DNA of 64,000 bases from Sphingomonas profundi (GCF_009739515.1 NZ_CP046535.1:248001-312000); one strand, 5' to 3'. Positions 27,543 to 37,525 are shown, numbered from the stretch's first letter. Numbers and translations: made by a program. The notes: generated by a model not told the origin, from the sequence alone.

Positions 27543-28723
27543 CGGCATCGACGATCCAGCGTAGCCGCAAGCAGGTGGTGCGGCTGGGCCGCGCCGATCG
27601 CAGCTGGTACGCGACCTGGTTCTGGGAGATCGATCGCGTACTGCTGCTGCTGGTGGTGCTGCTGATCGGCATCGGCCTGATCGCCGTAGCCGCCGCGTCG
27701 CCCGCGGCCGCCGGGCTGGAGGGGAAGCCGCCGCTCTATTATTTCACGCGCCAGCTGGTCTGGGTCGGCCTCGGCGTGCCGACGATGATCGGCGTCTCCA
27801 TGCTGCCGAAGGATGTGGCGCGGCGCTGGTCGATCTGGGCGGCGGTGCTGTTCGCCGCCTGCCTGGTGCTGGTGCCGTTCGTGGGCATCAAGGTGAACGG
27901 CGCGGTGCGCTGGATCGGCGTCGATCCGCTGCGCTTCCAGCCGTCCGAGTTCCTGAAGCCCTTCTTCGTGGTGGCGCTGGCGTGGATGCTGTCGCTGAAG
28001 CAGCAGGATCGCAGCCTGCCGGTGGTGCCGCTCTCCTTCGTCGGCGTCGGCGTGATCGCGCTGTTCCTGATGAAGCAGCCCGATTTCGGCCAGACGGTGA
28101 TCTTCGTCTGCGTGTGGATGGCGCTGCTGCTGATCTCCGGCGTGCCGATGCGCTTCCTGTTCTGGCTGGGCGGAGTGGGGCTGGCGGGCATCGTCGCCGC
28201 CTTCCTGTTCTACGATGTCGCGCGCGGGCGGATCATGGAGTTCGTCACCGGATCGGGCGACACCTACCATGTCGACGTGGCGCATGCGACGATCGTGAAC
28301 GGCGGCCTGGTCGGCCTGGGGCCGGGCGGCGGCGTGCGCAAGTTCAAGCTGCCGGAATCGCACAACGACTATATCTTCTCGGTGATCGGCGAGGAGTTCG
28401 GCCTGATCTCCTGCCTGGCGATCGCCTTCATCTACCTCGCCATCATGGTCCGCGTGTTCATCAAGCTGCTGGACGAGGAGGACAGCTTCCTGATGCTGGC
28501 CGCCGCAGGCCTCGCCACCCAGTTCGGCCTGCAGGCGCTGGTGAACATGGCGGTGAACGTGCAGGTGGTGCCCTCCAAGGGGATGACCTTGCCGTTCATC
28601 AGCTATGGCGGCTCGTCGCTGCTGGCCGTGTCGATCGGCTTCGGCCTGCTGCTGGCCTTCACCCGGCGCAACCCCTATCTGACCCGCTCTCCCTATGTGG
28701 TGAAGTGGAGCGGTCGCACATGA
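27539..28723 (+). CDS. ftsW: Lipid II polymerase / septal SEDS glycosyltransferase FtsW
   Basis: 394-residue SEDS-family membrane protein with about ten helices that polymerises lipid II at the septum with FtsI. Motifs include [90 protein letters not shown] and [20 protein letters not shown]. The ATG at 27539 gives a cytoplasmic N-terminus of about 28 residues. The stop overlaps the murG start (ATGA). Confidence 0.95.
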   Translation: MTASTIQRSRKQVVRLGRADRSWYATWFWEIDRVLLLLVVLLIGIGLIAVAAASPAAAGLEGKPPLYYFTRQLVWVGLGVPTMIGVSMLPKDVARRWSIWAAVLFAACLVLVPFVGIKVNGAVRWIGVDPLRFQPSEFLKPFFVVALAWMLSLKQQDRSLPVVPLSFVGVGVIALFLMKQPDFGQTVIFVCVWMALLLISGVPMRFLFWLGGVGLAGIVAAFLFYDVARGRIMEFVTGSGDTYHVDVAHATIVNGGLVGLGPGGGVRKFKLPESHNDYIFSVIGEEFGLISCLAIAFIYLAIMVRVFIKLLDEEDSFLMLAAAGLATQFGLQALVNMAVNVQVVPSKGMTLPFISYGGSSLLAVSIGFGLLLAFTRRNPYLTRSPYVVKWSGRT

Positions 28724-29889
28724 GCCAGCATATCCCCGGCATCACCCGCCACTTCGTGCTGGCGGCCGGCGGCACCGGCGGTCACATGATCCCGGCGCAC
28801 GCGCTGGCGGCCGAGCTGATGCGGCGCGGCCACCGTGTGGCGCTGGTGACGGACGAGCGCGGCGCCCGCTTCCCCGGCCTGTTCGGCGGCGTGCAGACCC
28901 ACATCCTGCCGGCCGGCCGGCTGGAGGGCGGGCCGATCGGCTGGCTGCGTGCGGCGCGGGCGATCCATGCCGGGCGGGAGATGGCGCGCCAGCTGTACCG
29001 CACGTTCGAGCCTTCCGCCGTGATCGGCTTCGGCGGCTATCCGGCGCTGCCGGCGCTGCTGGCGGCGCTGAAGCAGGGCATCCCGACCGCGCTGCACGAG
29101 CAGAACGCGGTGCTCGGCCGCACCAACCGGCTGCTGGCGCGGCGGGTGGATGCGATCGCCACCGGCTTTTCCGGCGTGGAGCGGCTGGCGGCGCGGCTGG
29201 AGCCGAAGGTGCGCGTGGTGGGCAATCCGGTGCGCGACGAGATCACGGCGCTGCGCGACCAGCCCTTCCCGCCGATCACCGAGGAGGGCGCCTTCCGCAT
29301 CCTGGTGACGGGCGGCAGCCAGGGCGCCAGCATCCTCTCCGAAGTGGTGCCGGAGGGGCTGGGGCTGATGCCCGTCACCTTCCGCCGGCGGATGCAGGTG
29401 ACGCAGCAGTGCCGGCCCGAGGATATCGAGACGGTGCGCGCCAAATATGCCGGGCTCGGCATCCCCGCCGATCTCGCCACCTATCTGCCCGATCTGCCGG
29501 AGCGGCTCGGCTGGTCCCACCTGGTGATCGGCCGCGCCGGCGCCTCGACGATCGCCGAGCTGACGGTGGCCGGGCGGCCGGCTATCCTGATCCCCTATCC
29601 GGCGGCGACCGACGACCACCAGACCGCCAATGCGCGCGAGATGGTGGCGGCGGGTGGCGCGCGGCTGATCCGCCAGCCGCGCTTCACCCCCACCGAACTC
29701 GCCAAGCAGATGCAGAAGCTGGCGCTGGAGCCCGGCGCTCTGCAGAATGCCGCCAAGCGCGCCTGGAGCGTCGGCCGCCCCGATGCGGCGCGCGACCTGG
29801 CCGACGTGGTCGAGGGGCTGGGGCGCACCCCGGTCGTCGACGGGCTGCCGGCCGATCCACCGAAACTCGCCAGGGAAGCCTACGCATGA
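28720..29889 (+). CDS. murG: Lipid II synthase MurG (GlcNAc transferase)
   Basis: 389-residue GT28 glycosyltransferase on the cytoplasmic membrane face, adding GlcNAc to lipid I. The N-terminal motif is [17 protein letters not shown], with [14 protein letters not shown] and [14 protein letters not shown]. The C-terminal domain has [17 protein letters not shown] and [19 protein letters not shown], then [14 protein letters not shown], the UDP-GlcNAc site. The ATG at 28720 overlaps ftsW; the longer frame from 27982 is an ftsW shadow. The C-terminal tail beyond the fold is about 15 residues longer than in E. coli. Confidence 0.96.
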   Translation: MSQHIPGITRHFVLAAGGTGGHMIPAHALAAELMRRGHRVALVTDERGARFPGLFGGVQTHILPAGRLEGGPIGWLRAARAIHAGREMARQLYRTFEPSAVIGFGGYPALPALLAALKQGIPTALHEQNAVLGRTNRLLARRVDAIATGFSGVERLAARLEPKVRVVGNPVRDEITALRDQPFPPITEEGAFRILVTGGSQGASILSEVVPEGLGLMPVTFRRRMQVTQQCRPEDIETVRAKYAGLGIPADLATYLPDLPERLGWSHLVIGRAGASTIAELTVAGRPAILIPYPAATDDHQTANAREMVAAGGARLIRQPRFTPTELAKQMQKLALEPGALQNAAKRAWSVGRPDAARDLADVVEGLGRTPVVDGLPADPPKLAREAYA

Positions 29890-31304
29890 AGGGTGTCGCG
29901 ACCGACATCGGCACGATCCACTTCATCGGCATCGGTGGGATCGGCATGTCCGGCATCGCCGAGGTGATGCACAATCTGGGCTACAAGGTGCAGGGATCGG
30001 ACGTGGCCGAGGGCTATGTGATCCAGGGCCTGCGCGACAAGGGCATCGACGTGATGATCGGCCACCGGGCCGAGAATCTGGGCGACGCCGCCGTGGTCGT
30101 CACCTCCACCGCGATCAAGCGCGGCAATCCGGAGGTGGAGCTGGCGCTGGAGACGCGCGTGCCGGTGGTGCGCCGGGCCGAGATGCTGGCCGAGCTGATG
30201 CGGCTGAAATCCACCGTCGCCGTGGCCGGCACCCACGGCAAGACGACGACGACCTCGATGGTGGCGGCGCTGCTGGACGCCGGCGGGGTGGACCCGACCG
30301 TGATCAACGGCGGCATCATCAACAGCTACGGCTCCAACGCGCGGCTGGGCGCCAGCGACTGGATGGTGGTGGAGGCGGACGAGAGCGACGGCAGCTTCCT
30401 GCGGCTGGACGGCACCTACGCGATCGTCACCAACATCGATCCCGAGCATCTGGATCACTACGGATCGTTCGAGAAGGTGAAGGACAGCTTCGTCGAGTTC
30501 GTCGAGAACGTGCCGTTCTACGGCGCGGCGCTGCTGTGCCTCGACCATCCCGAGGTGCAGGCGCTGATCCCGCGCGTGCGCGACCGCCGCGTCGTGACCT
30601 ACGGCTTCTCGGCCCAGGCGGACGTGCGCGGTGTGAACGTGACGCCGATCCCCGGCGGCAACCGCTTCGAGGTGATCGTGCGCCACCGCGACGGCACCAG
30701 CCGATCGATCGAGAATATCGAGCTGCCGATGCCCGGCCGCCACAATGTGCAGAACAGCCTGGCGGCGATCGGCGTGGCGCTGGAGATGGGCATAGCGGAC
30801 GCGGTGATCGCCAGGGGCTTCGCAGCGTTCGGCGGGGTCAAGCGCCGCTTCACCAAGGTGGGCGAGATCGCGCTGGCCGGCGGCACGGCGACGGTGATCG
30901 ACGATTACGGCCACCACCCGGTGGAGATACGGGCGGTGCTGGCCGCGGCGCGCGAGGGCGTGCAGGGGCGCGTTATCGCGGTGGTGCAGCCGCACCGCTA
31001 CTCCCGCCTGGGCGATCTGATGGGGGATTTTCAGTCCGCCTTCAACGATGCCGACATCGTCTATGTCGCGCCCGTCTACGCGGCTGGCGAGGAGCCGGTG
31101 GAGGGCGTCGACGCGGCCGCGCTGGTGCGTGGCCTGAAGACGCGGGGGCATCGCGCCGCGCAGGAGATCGCCGGGCCGGACGAGCTGGCCGCCACCTTGC
31201 GCGATGTCGTGCAGGGCGGCGACATGATAATCTGCCTGGGCGCCGGCGACATCACGAAATGGGCCGCCGGGCTGGCCGGCGCCATCCAAGGAGAAAGAGC
31301 ATGA
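29886..31304 (+). CDS. murC: UDP-MurNAc--L-alanine ligase MurC
   Basis: 472-residue Mur ligase adding the first stem residue, L-Ala. The N-terminal domain has [20 protein letters not shown], the ATP loop is [18 protein letters not shown] (about residue 116), and [29 protein letters not shown] and [14 protein letters not shown] are MurC-specific. Length is standard. The ATG at 29886 overlaps the murG stop; the stop overlaps the start of the 65-residue microprotein (ATGA). Confidence 0.97.
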   Translation: MKGVATDIGTIHFIGIGGIGMSGIAEVMHNLGYKVQGSDVAEGYVIQGLRDKGIDVMIGHRAENLGDAAVVVTSTAIKRGNPEVELALETRVPVVRRAEMLAELMRLKSTVAVAGTHGKTTTTSMVAALLDAGGVDPTVINGGIINSYGSNARLGASDWMVVEADESDGSFLRLDGTYAIVTNIDPEHLDHYGSFEKVKDSFVEFVENVPFYGAALLCLDHPEVQALIPRVRDRRVVTYGFSAQADVRGVNVTPIPGGNRFEVIVRHRDGTSRSIENIELPMPGRHNVQNSLAAIGVALEMGIADAVIARGFAAFGGVKRRFTKVGEIALAGGTATVIDDYGHHPVEIRAVLAAAREGVQGRVIAVVQPHRYSRLGDLMGDFQSAFNDADIVYVAPVYAAGEEPVEGVDAAALVRGLKTRGHRAAQEIAGPDELAATLRDVVQGGDMIICLGAGDITKWAAGLAGAIQGERA

Positions 31305-31498
31305 ACGATCCGTTCGTCGCCTGGAAGATGCTGCAGGACCAGATGATGGCCGCGCAGAAGGCGCAGCTTGAGGCCGCGACCAGGATGATCGGCCTCTCCG
31401 CGCCGATGGAAGGCGCGATGAAGGCCGCGCAGAACGTCGCCGATGCCAACGCCAAGGCGTGGGAGACGTGGATGGGCATGTGGGGCGTGCGCAAATGA
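31301..31498 (+). CDS. 65-residue microprotein between murC and murB
   Basis: Small protein in the middle of the dcw cluster, not recognised as a known division or Mur protein. It has ATGA overlaps with both neighbours (start over the murC stop, stop over the murB start) and a good ribosome binding site (AAGGAG, 31288-31293). These make it a real coupled gene. The sequence is Met- and Trp-rich and amphipathic: [20 protein letters not shown], then [15 protein letters not shown] at the end. The helical Ala/Gln/Met pattern is reminiscent of phasin-like or coiled-coil peptides. A role at the membrane or as a small adaptor of the Mur/division machinery is inference from position only. No signal peptide or transmembrane helix is evident. 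Confidence 0.8.
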   Translation: MNDPFVAWKMLQDQMMAAQKAQLEAATRMIGLSAPMEGAMKAAQNVADANAKAWETWMGMWGVRK

Positions 31499-32415
31499 AC
31501 CCAGCCGCCAGCGTCGCGGCCTCGCCCGTCATCCCGTCCGTGCGCGGACGGCTGACGGCGGCCGCGCCGCTGGCGCCCCTCGTCTGGTTCAAGAGCGGCG
31601 GCACGGCCGAGTGGCTGTTCGAACCGGCCGACGAGCAGGATCTCGCCGGGTTCCTGCGGGATCTCGACCCGGCGATGCCGGTGATGGGGCTGGGTCTCGG
31701 CTCCAACCTGATCGTGCGCGACGGCGGCGTGCCGGGCGTGGTGGTGCGGCTCGGCAAGGCCTTCGCCAGGGTGGCGGCGGACGTAGGCGACCTTTCGCTC
31801 GCCTGCGGGGCGGGGGCCTCGGGCATCCTCGTCTCGTCGACGGCGCGCGACGCCGGCATCGGCGGCCTCGAGTTCCTCCGCTCGATCCCCGGCACCGTCG
31901 GCGGCTTCGTGCGGATGAACGGCGGCGCCTACGGCCGCGAGACGGCGGACGTGCTCGTCCACGCCACCGTGATGTATCGTGACGGCCGGACGGACACGCT
32001 GGACGCGGCCGAACTCGGCTACACCTACCGCCACTCCGATCTGCCGCCGGACGCGATCGTCGTGGCGGCCCGTTTTCGCGGTCACGCCGCCGATCCCGCC
32101 GTGATCGGCGCGGAGATGGACCGCATCGCCGCCGAGCGCGAGGCGAGCCAGCCGCTGCGCAGCCGCACCGGCGGCTCCACCTTCAAGAACCCGCCGGGCG
32201 AGAAGGCGTGGGCGCTGGTCGATCGCGCCGGCTGCCGGGGGCTGCGGCGCGGTGACGCGCAGGTATCCGAAAAGCACACGAACTTCCTGCTGAACCTGGG
32301 CGGCGCGACCTCCGCCGACATCGAGGCGCTGGGCGAGGAGGTGCGCGAGCGCGTGCTGGCCGAGACGGGGGTTGCTCTGGAGTGGGAAATCCAGCGCGTG
32401 GGAGTGGCCGGATGA
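31495..32415 (+). CDS. murB: UDP-N-acetylenolpyruvoylglucosamine reductase MurB
   Basis: 306-residue FAD enzyme reducing enolpyruvyl-UDP-GlcNAc to UDP-MurNAc. FAD-binding segments: VWFKSGGTAEWLFEPADEQD, GLGSNLIVRDGGVPGVVVRL and FLRSIPGTVGGFVRMNGGAY. The catalytic region RTGGSTFKNPPGEKAW carries the serine proton donor, and the C-terminal KHTNFLLNLGGATSADIEAL is typical of type II MurB lacking the extra loop. The start at 31495 overlaps the microprotein stop. The final bases GGATGA hold an ATG (32412) overlapping the stop, the likely ancestral ddl start now separated by a palindromic element. Confidence 0.95.
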   Translation: MNPAASVAASPVIPSVRGRLTAAAPLAPLVWFKSGGTAEWLFEPADEQDLAGFLRDLDPAMPVMGLGLGSNLIVRDGGVPGVVVRLGKAFARVAADVGDLSLACGAGASGILVSSTARDAGIGGLEFLRSIPGTVGGFVRMNGGAYGRETADVLVHATVMYRDGRTDTLDAAELGYTYRHSDLPPDAIVVAARFRGHAADPAVIGAEMDRIAAEREASQPLRSRTGGSTFKNPPGEKAWALVDRAGCRGLRRGDAQVSEKHTNFLLNLGGATSADIEALGEEVRERVLAETGVALEWEIQRVGVAG

Positions 32416-32567
32416 TCCTCCCCGGAACAGGAAGGCGGACCATGCGCAGCATGGTGGAGGCGCGGCGCGGCCGGGCGCCTTCCCTTACTGGTTGCGCGAC
32501 GCCGCTATCCCCCTCCACCACGCCGCTGCGCGGCGCGGTCCCCCTCCCCGTGCCGGGGAGGATCTGA
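32412..32567 (+). other. 51-codon mini-ORF through the element between murB and ddl
   Basis: The ATG at 32412 overlaps the murB stop (ATGA). Its frame runs 51 codons through the palindromic element and ends at TGA 32565-32567, which shares its A with the ddl ATG (TGATG). The product would start MILPGTGRRTMRSMVEARRG and end PLPVPGRI. Like the murE-murF case it keeps translation running from the upstream gene to the downstream start. Functional peptide status is doubtful. Confidence 0.4.
32414..32564 (+). repeat. P1 palindromic element between murB and ddl
   Basis: 151 bases. The left end GATCCTCCCCGGAACAGGAA is a degenerate arm; the right end CCCTCCCCGTGCCGGGGAGG plus ATC is intact and identical to the copies at 26361-26385 and 60605-60629. 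Inner inverted segments ATGGTGGAGGCG and CCCCCTCCACCACG pair. The right arm places GGGGAGGA 5-6 bases before the ddl ATG, so it supplies that gene's Shine-Dalgarno sequence. Confidence 0.85.
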
Positions 32568-33505
32568 TGCACGTCGCGGTGCTGATGGGCGGCTGGTCGG
32601 CCGAGCGCGCGGTGTCGCTGACCAGCGGCAACGGCGTGGCGGACGCGCTGGAGTCGCTCGGCCACCGCGTGACCCGCATCGACATGGGCCGCGACGTGGC
32701 CGCCCGGCTGGCGGAGGCCGCGCCCGACGTGGTGTTCAACGCGCTGCACGGATCACCCGGCGAGGACGGATCGGTGCAGGGCATGCTCGACCTGATGGGG
32801 CTGAGATACACCCACAGCGGCCTCGCCACATCGGTGATCGCGATCGACAAGCAGCTGACGAAGAACGAGCTGGTGCCGCACGGCATCCGCATGCCGGCGG
32901 GGCTGATGGTCGCGTCCGAGAGCCTGTACGCCGCCGATCCGCTGCCGCGCCCCTATGTGCTGAAGCCGGTGAACGAGGGTTCCTCGGTCGGCGTCGCGAT
33001 CGTCACGCAGGAGGGCAATTACGGCAGCCCGATCGGCCGCGACGCGGATGGCCCGTGGCGGCATTTCGACCGGCTGCTGGCCGAACCGTTCATCAAGGGG
33101 CGCGAGCTGACCGTGGCGGTGCTCGGCGGCGCCGAGAACGGGCGCCCGCTGGCGGTGACGGAGCTGAAACCCCGGAGCGGCTTCTACGATTACGACAGCA
33201 AATATACCGATGGCCTGACCGTCCACATCTGCCCGGCGCAGATCCCGGCGGAGATCGCCTCCTCCGCCCTGGCGATGGCGGTGAAGGCGCATCGCGTGCT
33301 CGGCTGCCGCGGCACCAGCCGCTCCGATTTCCGCTGGGACGAGGAGCATGGCGAGGCCGGCCTCTATCTGCTGGAGGTGAACACCCAGCCCGGCATGACG
33401 CCGCTGAGCCTGGTGCCCGAGCAGGCGCGCCACATCGGCATGAGCTACGCACAGCTCGTGCAGCGCATCGTCGACGAGGCCATGGACGGCGGGAGCGCGG
33501 CATGA
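32567..33505 (+). CDS. ddl: D-alanine--D-alanine ligase
   Basis: 312-residue ATP-grasp ligase making D-Ala-D-Ala for MurF. N-terminal MHVAVLMGGWSAERAVSLTS; then FNALHGSPGEDGSVQGMLDL, YVLKPVNEGSSVGVAIV (ATP-binding Lys and loop), GRELTVAVLGG and EVNTQPGMTPLSLVPEQA, the metal-binding end. The ATG at 32567 is chosen because it gives the family N-terminus and sits behind the GGGGAGGA of the repeat. The same frame is open upstream to 32372 but that extension is repeat sequence and murB antiframe. The stop overlaps the ftsQ start. Confidence 0.95.
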   Translation: MHVAVLMGGWSAERAVSLTSGNGVADALESLGHRVTRIDMGRDVAARLAEAAPDVVFNALHGSPGEDGSVQGMLDLMGLRYTHSGLATSVIAIDKQLTKNELVPHGIRMPAGLMVASESLYAADPLPRPYVLKPVNEGSSVGVAIVTQEGNYGSPIGRDADGPWRHFDRLLAEPFIKGRELTVAVLGGAENGRPLAVTELKPRSGFYDYDSKYTDGLTVHICPAQIPAEIASSALAMAVKAHRVLGCRGTSRSDFRWDEEHGEAGLYLLEVNTQPGMTPLSLVPEQARHIGMSYAQLVQRIVDEAMDGGSAA

Positions 33506-34476
33506 CGACGGTGCGCGCCCAGCCCGCCACGATCCGCCGCGGCACATCGCCCAGGAAGCGCGCGCCGGTGAAGCCGCGCGTGGTGGTGAAAACGCAGGCG
33601 CAGGCGACGCGGGCGCTGGCCATCGTCCCGCCACGCGTCGCCGAACTGGCCCGGCGCATCGGCCGCTACCTGCTGGCGCTGCTGCTGATCGCCGCCGCCG
33701 TGGCCGGCTTCGTCGCCATGGGCCTGCCGCAGATGATCGGCCTGCAGGCGGGCGAGCTGCTGGGCCGCGCCGGCTTCGCGGTGAAGCGGGTGGAGATCAC
33801 CGGCATCGACCGGATGGACCGGCGGCAGGTGGAGAATGCCGCGCTGGACCAGCAGGCGCGGGCGATGCCGCTGGTGGACCTGGCCGGGATCCGCGCGCGG
33901 CTGCTGATGCAGGGCTGGGTGAAGGATGCCCGCGTCTCCCGCCGCTTCCCCGATACGCTGGTGATCGACATCGTCGAGCGGCAGCCAGCCGCCATCTGGC
34001 AGTATCAGCGGCGGCTGGCGCTGGTGGACGCGCAGGGCCGGGTGATCGAGCAGGTGCGGCTGGAGGGCACGCCGCTGCCCGACCTGCCGATCGTGATTGG
34101 GCCGGGCGCCAACCTGCGGCTGGCGGCGCTCGCCAGCCTGCTCTCCGCGGCGCCGCAGCTGCGGCCGGTGCTGGACGGCGCGAGCTGGATCGGCGATCGC
34201 CGCTGGGACATCCGCTTCCGCTCCGGCGAGACGCTGTCGCTGCCAGAGGGCGACACGCAGGCGCGCGCCGCGCTGATCGACTTCGCCAGGCGCGACGGCG
34301 TCGCGCGGCTGCTGGGGCAGGGCATCATTCGCTTCGACATGCGCGTGCCCGGCCGCTTCGTGGTGCGGGTGAAGGATCCGGTGCCGCCGCCCGCGATCGA
34401 CACGCCGCCGCCGACCGCGGCGAAACCACCGGCCTCGCCGCCGCCCGCCGACGACGGCGCGACGAACAACACATGA
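33502..34476 (+). CDS. ftsQ: Cell division protein FtsQ
   Basis: 324-residue bitopic division protein. A basic cytoplasmic N-terminus of about 55 residues (PRKRAPVKPRVVVK) is followed by one helix (LLALLLIAAAVAGFVAMGL). A POTRA domain begins FAVKRVEITGIDRMDRRQVE, and the beta domain contains VSRRFPDTLVIDIVERQPAA and WDIRFRSGETLSLPEGD. A proline-rich periplasmic tail ends the protein. FtsQ recruits FtsL/FtsB and restrains FtsWI. The ATG at 33502 overlaps the ddl stop (ATGA). Confidence 0.94.
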   Translation: MTTVRAQPATIRRGTSPRKRAPVKPRVVVKTQAQATRALAIVPPRVAELARRIGRYLLALLLIAAAVAGFVAMGLPQMIGLQAGELLGRAGFAVKRVEITGIDRMDRRQVENAALDQQARAMPLVDLAGIRARLLMQGWVKDARVSRRFPDTLVIDIVERQPAAIWQYQRRLALVDAQGRVIEQVRLEGTPLPDLPIVIGPGANLRLAALASLLSAAPQLRPVLDGASWIGDRRWDIRFRSGETLSLPEGDTQARAALIDFARRDGVARLLGQGIIRFDMRVPGRFVVRVKDPVPPPAIDTPPPTAAKPPASPPPADDGATNNT

Positions 34477-34533
34477 GATGCGCCGCCGCCTGTTCCTGGG
34501 GGAGGACGGCCGGCGGCGCCGAAGGGGGACAGC

Positions 34534-35799
34534 ATGGCCAACACGCATAACGGCAAGCTCATCACCGCGCTGGATATCGGCTCCTCCAAGGTCTGCGCGC
34601 TCATCGCGCTGGCGCCGGAAGAGGGCGGCGAATTGCAGGTGCTGGGCACCGGCCAGCGCGAGAGCAAGGGCGTGCGGCGCGGCTACATCGCCGACATGGA
34701 GCGCACCGAGGCGGCGATCCGCGAGGCGGTGGAGCAGGCCGAGCGCATCGCCCGCACCAACATCGAGGACGTGTGGGTCAGCTTCTCGGCCGGCGGCCTC
34801 GTCTCCACCCTGGCGAGCGTGGAGGTGGATCTCGGCGGCCACCGCATCGAGCAGCGCGACATCGACGACCTGCTGGCGGCCGGCCGCGGATCGATCGACC
34901 CCGAAGGGCGGATGGTGCTGCACGCGCAGCCGACGCTCTACACGCTGGATGGCCTGAAGGGCACCAAGACGCCGCTGGGCCTGCATGCCGACCGGCTGGG
35001 CGTGGACATCCACGTCGTCGCGGCGGAGGCCTCGCCGGTGCGCAACGTCGATCTGTGCGTGCGATCGGCCCACCTGGAGGTGAAGTCGATCGTCGCCTCG
35101 CCCATCGCCACCGGCATGGCCTGCCTGTCCGACGAGGAGCGCGAGCTGGGCGTGGCGCTGGTGGAGCTGGGCGCCGGCGTGACCAACGTCTCGCTGTTCG
35201 CCGGCGGCATGCTGGTGGGGCTCCACTCGATCCCGATGGGCGCGTCCGACATCACCGACAACATCGCCTCCGCCTTCGGCATGCGGCGCTTCGATGCGGA
35301 GCGGATCAAGGCCTTCTACGGATCGGCCACCACGTCGCCACGCGACAATCACGACATGATCGACATCGCCCCGATCAGCGGCGATGCCGACGGCGCCGAC
35401 GTGGGCCGGATGACGCGGGCGCAGCTGATCGCCATCATCCGCCAGCAGCTGGAACACTGGATGAACGAGGTGGCGACGACCCTGAAGGCGCTGGGCTTCA
35501 CCGGGCCGGTGGGCCGGCAGGTGGTGCTGACGGGCGGCGGCGCGGAACTGAAGGGCATGGCCGATTACGCGCAGGGGCTGCTCGGCCGATCGGTGCGGAT
35601 CGGCCGGCCGCGCGGCCTCTCCGGCCTGCCGGAGGCGCATTCCGGCCCGGCCTTCGCCACCGTTGCCGGGCTGGTGCAATATGCTGCGTCCGATCCGGTG
35701 GACCTGCGGCAGATCGTGCCCTCCACCACGATGGTCCACCGGCCGACGGCCTCCAGCGTGGTGCAGCGGCTGATCGCGGCCTTCCGGCAGGGCTACTAA
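34534..35799 (+). CDS. ftsA: Cell division protein FtsA
   Basis: 421-residue actin-like ATPase that anchors FtsZ filaments to the membrane. Phosphate-1 loop ITALDIGSSKVCALIAL; the 1C domain region begins NIEDVWVSFSAGGLVSTLAS. VELGAGVTNVSLFAGGMLVG is the phosphate-2 motif and VVLTGGGAELKGMADYAQ the adenosine motif. The C-terminal amphipathic helix SSVVQRLIAAFRQGY is the membrane-targeting sequence. AAGGGGG lies 5 bases before the ATG. The 57-base gap from ftsQ is the first real break in the cluster's overlapping start/stop chain after ddl. Confidence 0.95.
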   Translation: MANTHNGKLITALDIGSSKVCALIALAPEEGGELQVLGTGQRESKGVRRGYIADMERTEAAIREAVEQAERIARTNIEDVWVSFSAGGLVSTLASVEVDLGGHRIEQRDIDDLLAAGRGSIDPEGRMVLHAQPTLYTLDGLKGTKTPLGLHADRLGVDIHVVAAEASPVRNVDLCVRSAHLEVKSIVASPIATGMACLSDEERELGVALVELGAGVTNVSLFAGGMLVGLHSIPMGASDITDNIASAFGMRRFDAERIKAFYGSATTSPRDNHDMIDIAPISGDADGADVGRMTRAQLIAIIRQQLEHWMNEVATTLKALGFTGPVGRQVVLTGGGAELKGMADYAQGLLGRSVRIGRPRGLSGLPEAHSGPAFATVAGLVQYAASDPVDLRQIVPSTTMVHRPTASSVVQRLIAAFRQGY

Positions 35800-35896
35800 A
35801 TCGATCCCGCGTTAACTTTTCACGTGCGTTGCCGATTCGGATCGGGCAGTTTTGGGCAAAGCGTAGGGCCGTGGTGCGGCTACAGGAGATTATCAG
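35800..35896 (+). promoter_or_regulatory. ftsA-ftsZ intergenic region, possible ftsZ promoter
   Basis: 97 bases separating ftsA and ftsZ. It holds an AT-richer segment with TTAAC (35812-35816, a CtrA half-site at most) and a GANTC site (GATTC, 35834-35838), the target of the alphaproteobacterial CcrM methylase. The strong ribosome binding site AGGAG lies 8 bases before the ftsZ ATG. No clear -35/-10 pair was found, so promoter activity is inferred from position. Confidence 0.35.
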
Positions 35897-37345
35897 ATGA
35901 CGATCGAGTTCATGCGCCCCGAGGTCGACGAGTTGAAGCCGCGCATCAGCGTGATCGGCGTCGGCGGCGCGGGCGGCAACGCGATCGCGAACATGATCGC
36001 GTCCGACGTGCAGGGCGTCGACTTCATCGTCGCCAACACCGATGCGCAGGCCCTCAACGCCTCCTCGGCGGAGAGCCGGATCCAGCTGGGGCTGAAGATC
36101 ACGCAGGGGCTGGGCGCCGGATCGCGGCCGGAGATCGGCCGGGCGGCGGCCGAGGAGACGATCGAGCAGATCGAGCGCGCGCTGGACGGCGCCCACATGT
36201 GCTTCATCGCCGCCGGCATGGGCGGCGGCACCGGCACCGGGGCCGCGCCGGTGATCGCCAAGGCCGCGCGCGATCGCGGCATACTGACGGTGGGCGTCGT
36301 CACCAAGCCGTTCAGCTTCGAGGGCAATCGTCGCGCCAAATCGGCCGACGCCGGCATCGAGGAGCTGCAGAAGCATGTCGACACGCTGATCGTGATCCCC
36401 AACCAGAATCTGTTCCTGGTCGCCAACCCGAACACGACCTTCAAGGACGCCTTCAAGATGGCGGACGAGGTGCTGCAGCAGGGCGTGCGCGGCATCACCG
36501 ACCTGATGGTGATGCCGGGCCTCATCAACCTCGACTTCGCCGACGTGCGTTCGGTGATGGGCGAGATGGGCAAGGCGATGATGGGCACGGGCGAGGCATC
36601 GGGCGACAATCGCGCGATCGAGGCGGCCGAGAAGGCGATCGCCAACCCGCTGCTGGACGGCGTTTCGATGAAGGGCGCCAAGGGCGTCATCATCTCCATC
36701 ACCGGCGGCGAGGACATGCGCCTGATGGAGGTGGACGAGGCCGCCAACCACATCAAGGAACTCGTCGATCCGGACGCCAACATCATCTGGGGTTCGGCGT
36801 TCAACAACGATCTGGAAGGCAAGATCCGCGTCTCGGTGGTGGCCACCGGGATCGAGGCGGACACCTCCGCCGCCGCCGAGCCGGCCAAGCTGTTCGCCTT
36901 CCCCCAGTCCCGCAAGGCCGAGCCGGCGGCGACGCCTGCCGCGGCCCCGGCGGCTGCGGCACCCGTGGCCGAGCAGGCGCCCGCGCCCGTCGCCGAGCAG
37001 CCGGCGCCTCCGCCGGCCGCAGCGCCCGTGGCGGCAGCCCCGGCACCGACACCGGCGGCCGAGGAGGAACTGCTGCTCGACACCGGCACGATGCTGACGC
37101 CGGAGCCGGAGCCGGCGCCCGCCACCGTGCGGCCCGAGCAGGCCCGCCCGGCCTGGCTGACCCCGCCGGCCGAGGCGCCCGCCCCGGCCCCGCGCATCGC
37201 CCGCGAGGGCGGCACCCTGTTCGAGCGCATGTCGAACATCGCGCGCGGCGCGGCCAAGGCGCAGATCGAGCCGGAGGCCGAGCAGAAGCGCGGCGTAGAG
37301 CCGCTCGACATCCCGCGCTTCCTGAACCGCCAGAACAATCAGTAG
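35897..37345 (+). CDS. ftsZ: Cell division protein FtsZ
   Basis: 482-residue tubulin-like GTPase forming the Z-ring. Motifs: [33 protein letters not shown], the GTP signature [14 protein letters not shown] (about residue 107), [10 protein letters not shown], and the T7 loop [11 protein letters not shown] (about 210). A Pro/Ala/Glu-rich linker of about 130 residues separates the core from the conserved C-terminal peptide [14 protein letters not shown] that binds FtsA. The long linker is common in alphaproteobacteria. It is the last gene of the dcw cluster here; lpxC does not follow. Confidence 0.97.
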   Translation: MTIEFMRPEVDELKPRISVIGVGGAGGNAIANMIASDVQGVDFIVANTDAQALNASSAESRIQLGLKITQGLGAGSRPEIGRAAAEETIEQIERALDGAHMCFIAAGMGGGTGTGAAPVIAKAARDRGILTVGVVTKPFSFEGNRRAKSADAGIEELQKHVDTLIVIPNQNLFLVANPNTTFKDAFKMADEVLQQGVRGITDLMVMPGLINLDFADVRSVMGEMGKAMMGTGEASGDNRAIEAAEKAIANPLLDGVSMKGAKGVIISITGGEDMRLMEVDEAANHIKELVDPDANIIWGSAFNNDLEGKIRVSVVATGIEADTSAAAEPAKLFAFPQSRKAEPAATPAAAPAAAAPVAEQAPAPVAEQPAPPPAAAPVAAAPAPTPAAEEELLLDTGTMLTPEPEPAPATVRPEQARPAWLTPPAEAPAPAPRIAREGGTLFERMSNIARGAAKAQIEPEAEQKRGVEPLDIPRFLNRQNNQ

Positions 37346-37525
37346 GCTACGTCGCGCGACGGTGCGATGCGCGCGTGCCGGCGCGGGGTGCCGTCACGTC
37401 GGCCGGGCGACGTGGCGACGGCGTGGCCCGGCGGCCGTTCGTCCGGACCGCGCACCGGCTGGTCGCGCGGCGGTGACGCGGCGGGTTGAAGCCGCCCGGC
37501 GCGGCCCGCTTATCTGCTCCTGACC

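Noticed and set aside
32372-32566. A 65-residue N-terminal extension of Ddl
   Set aside because: The extension is murB antiframe and repeat sequence; the ATG at 32567 gives the standard Ddl N-terminus with a Shine-Dalgarno sequence.
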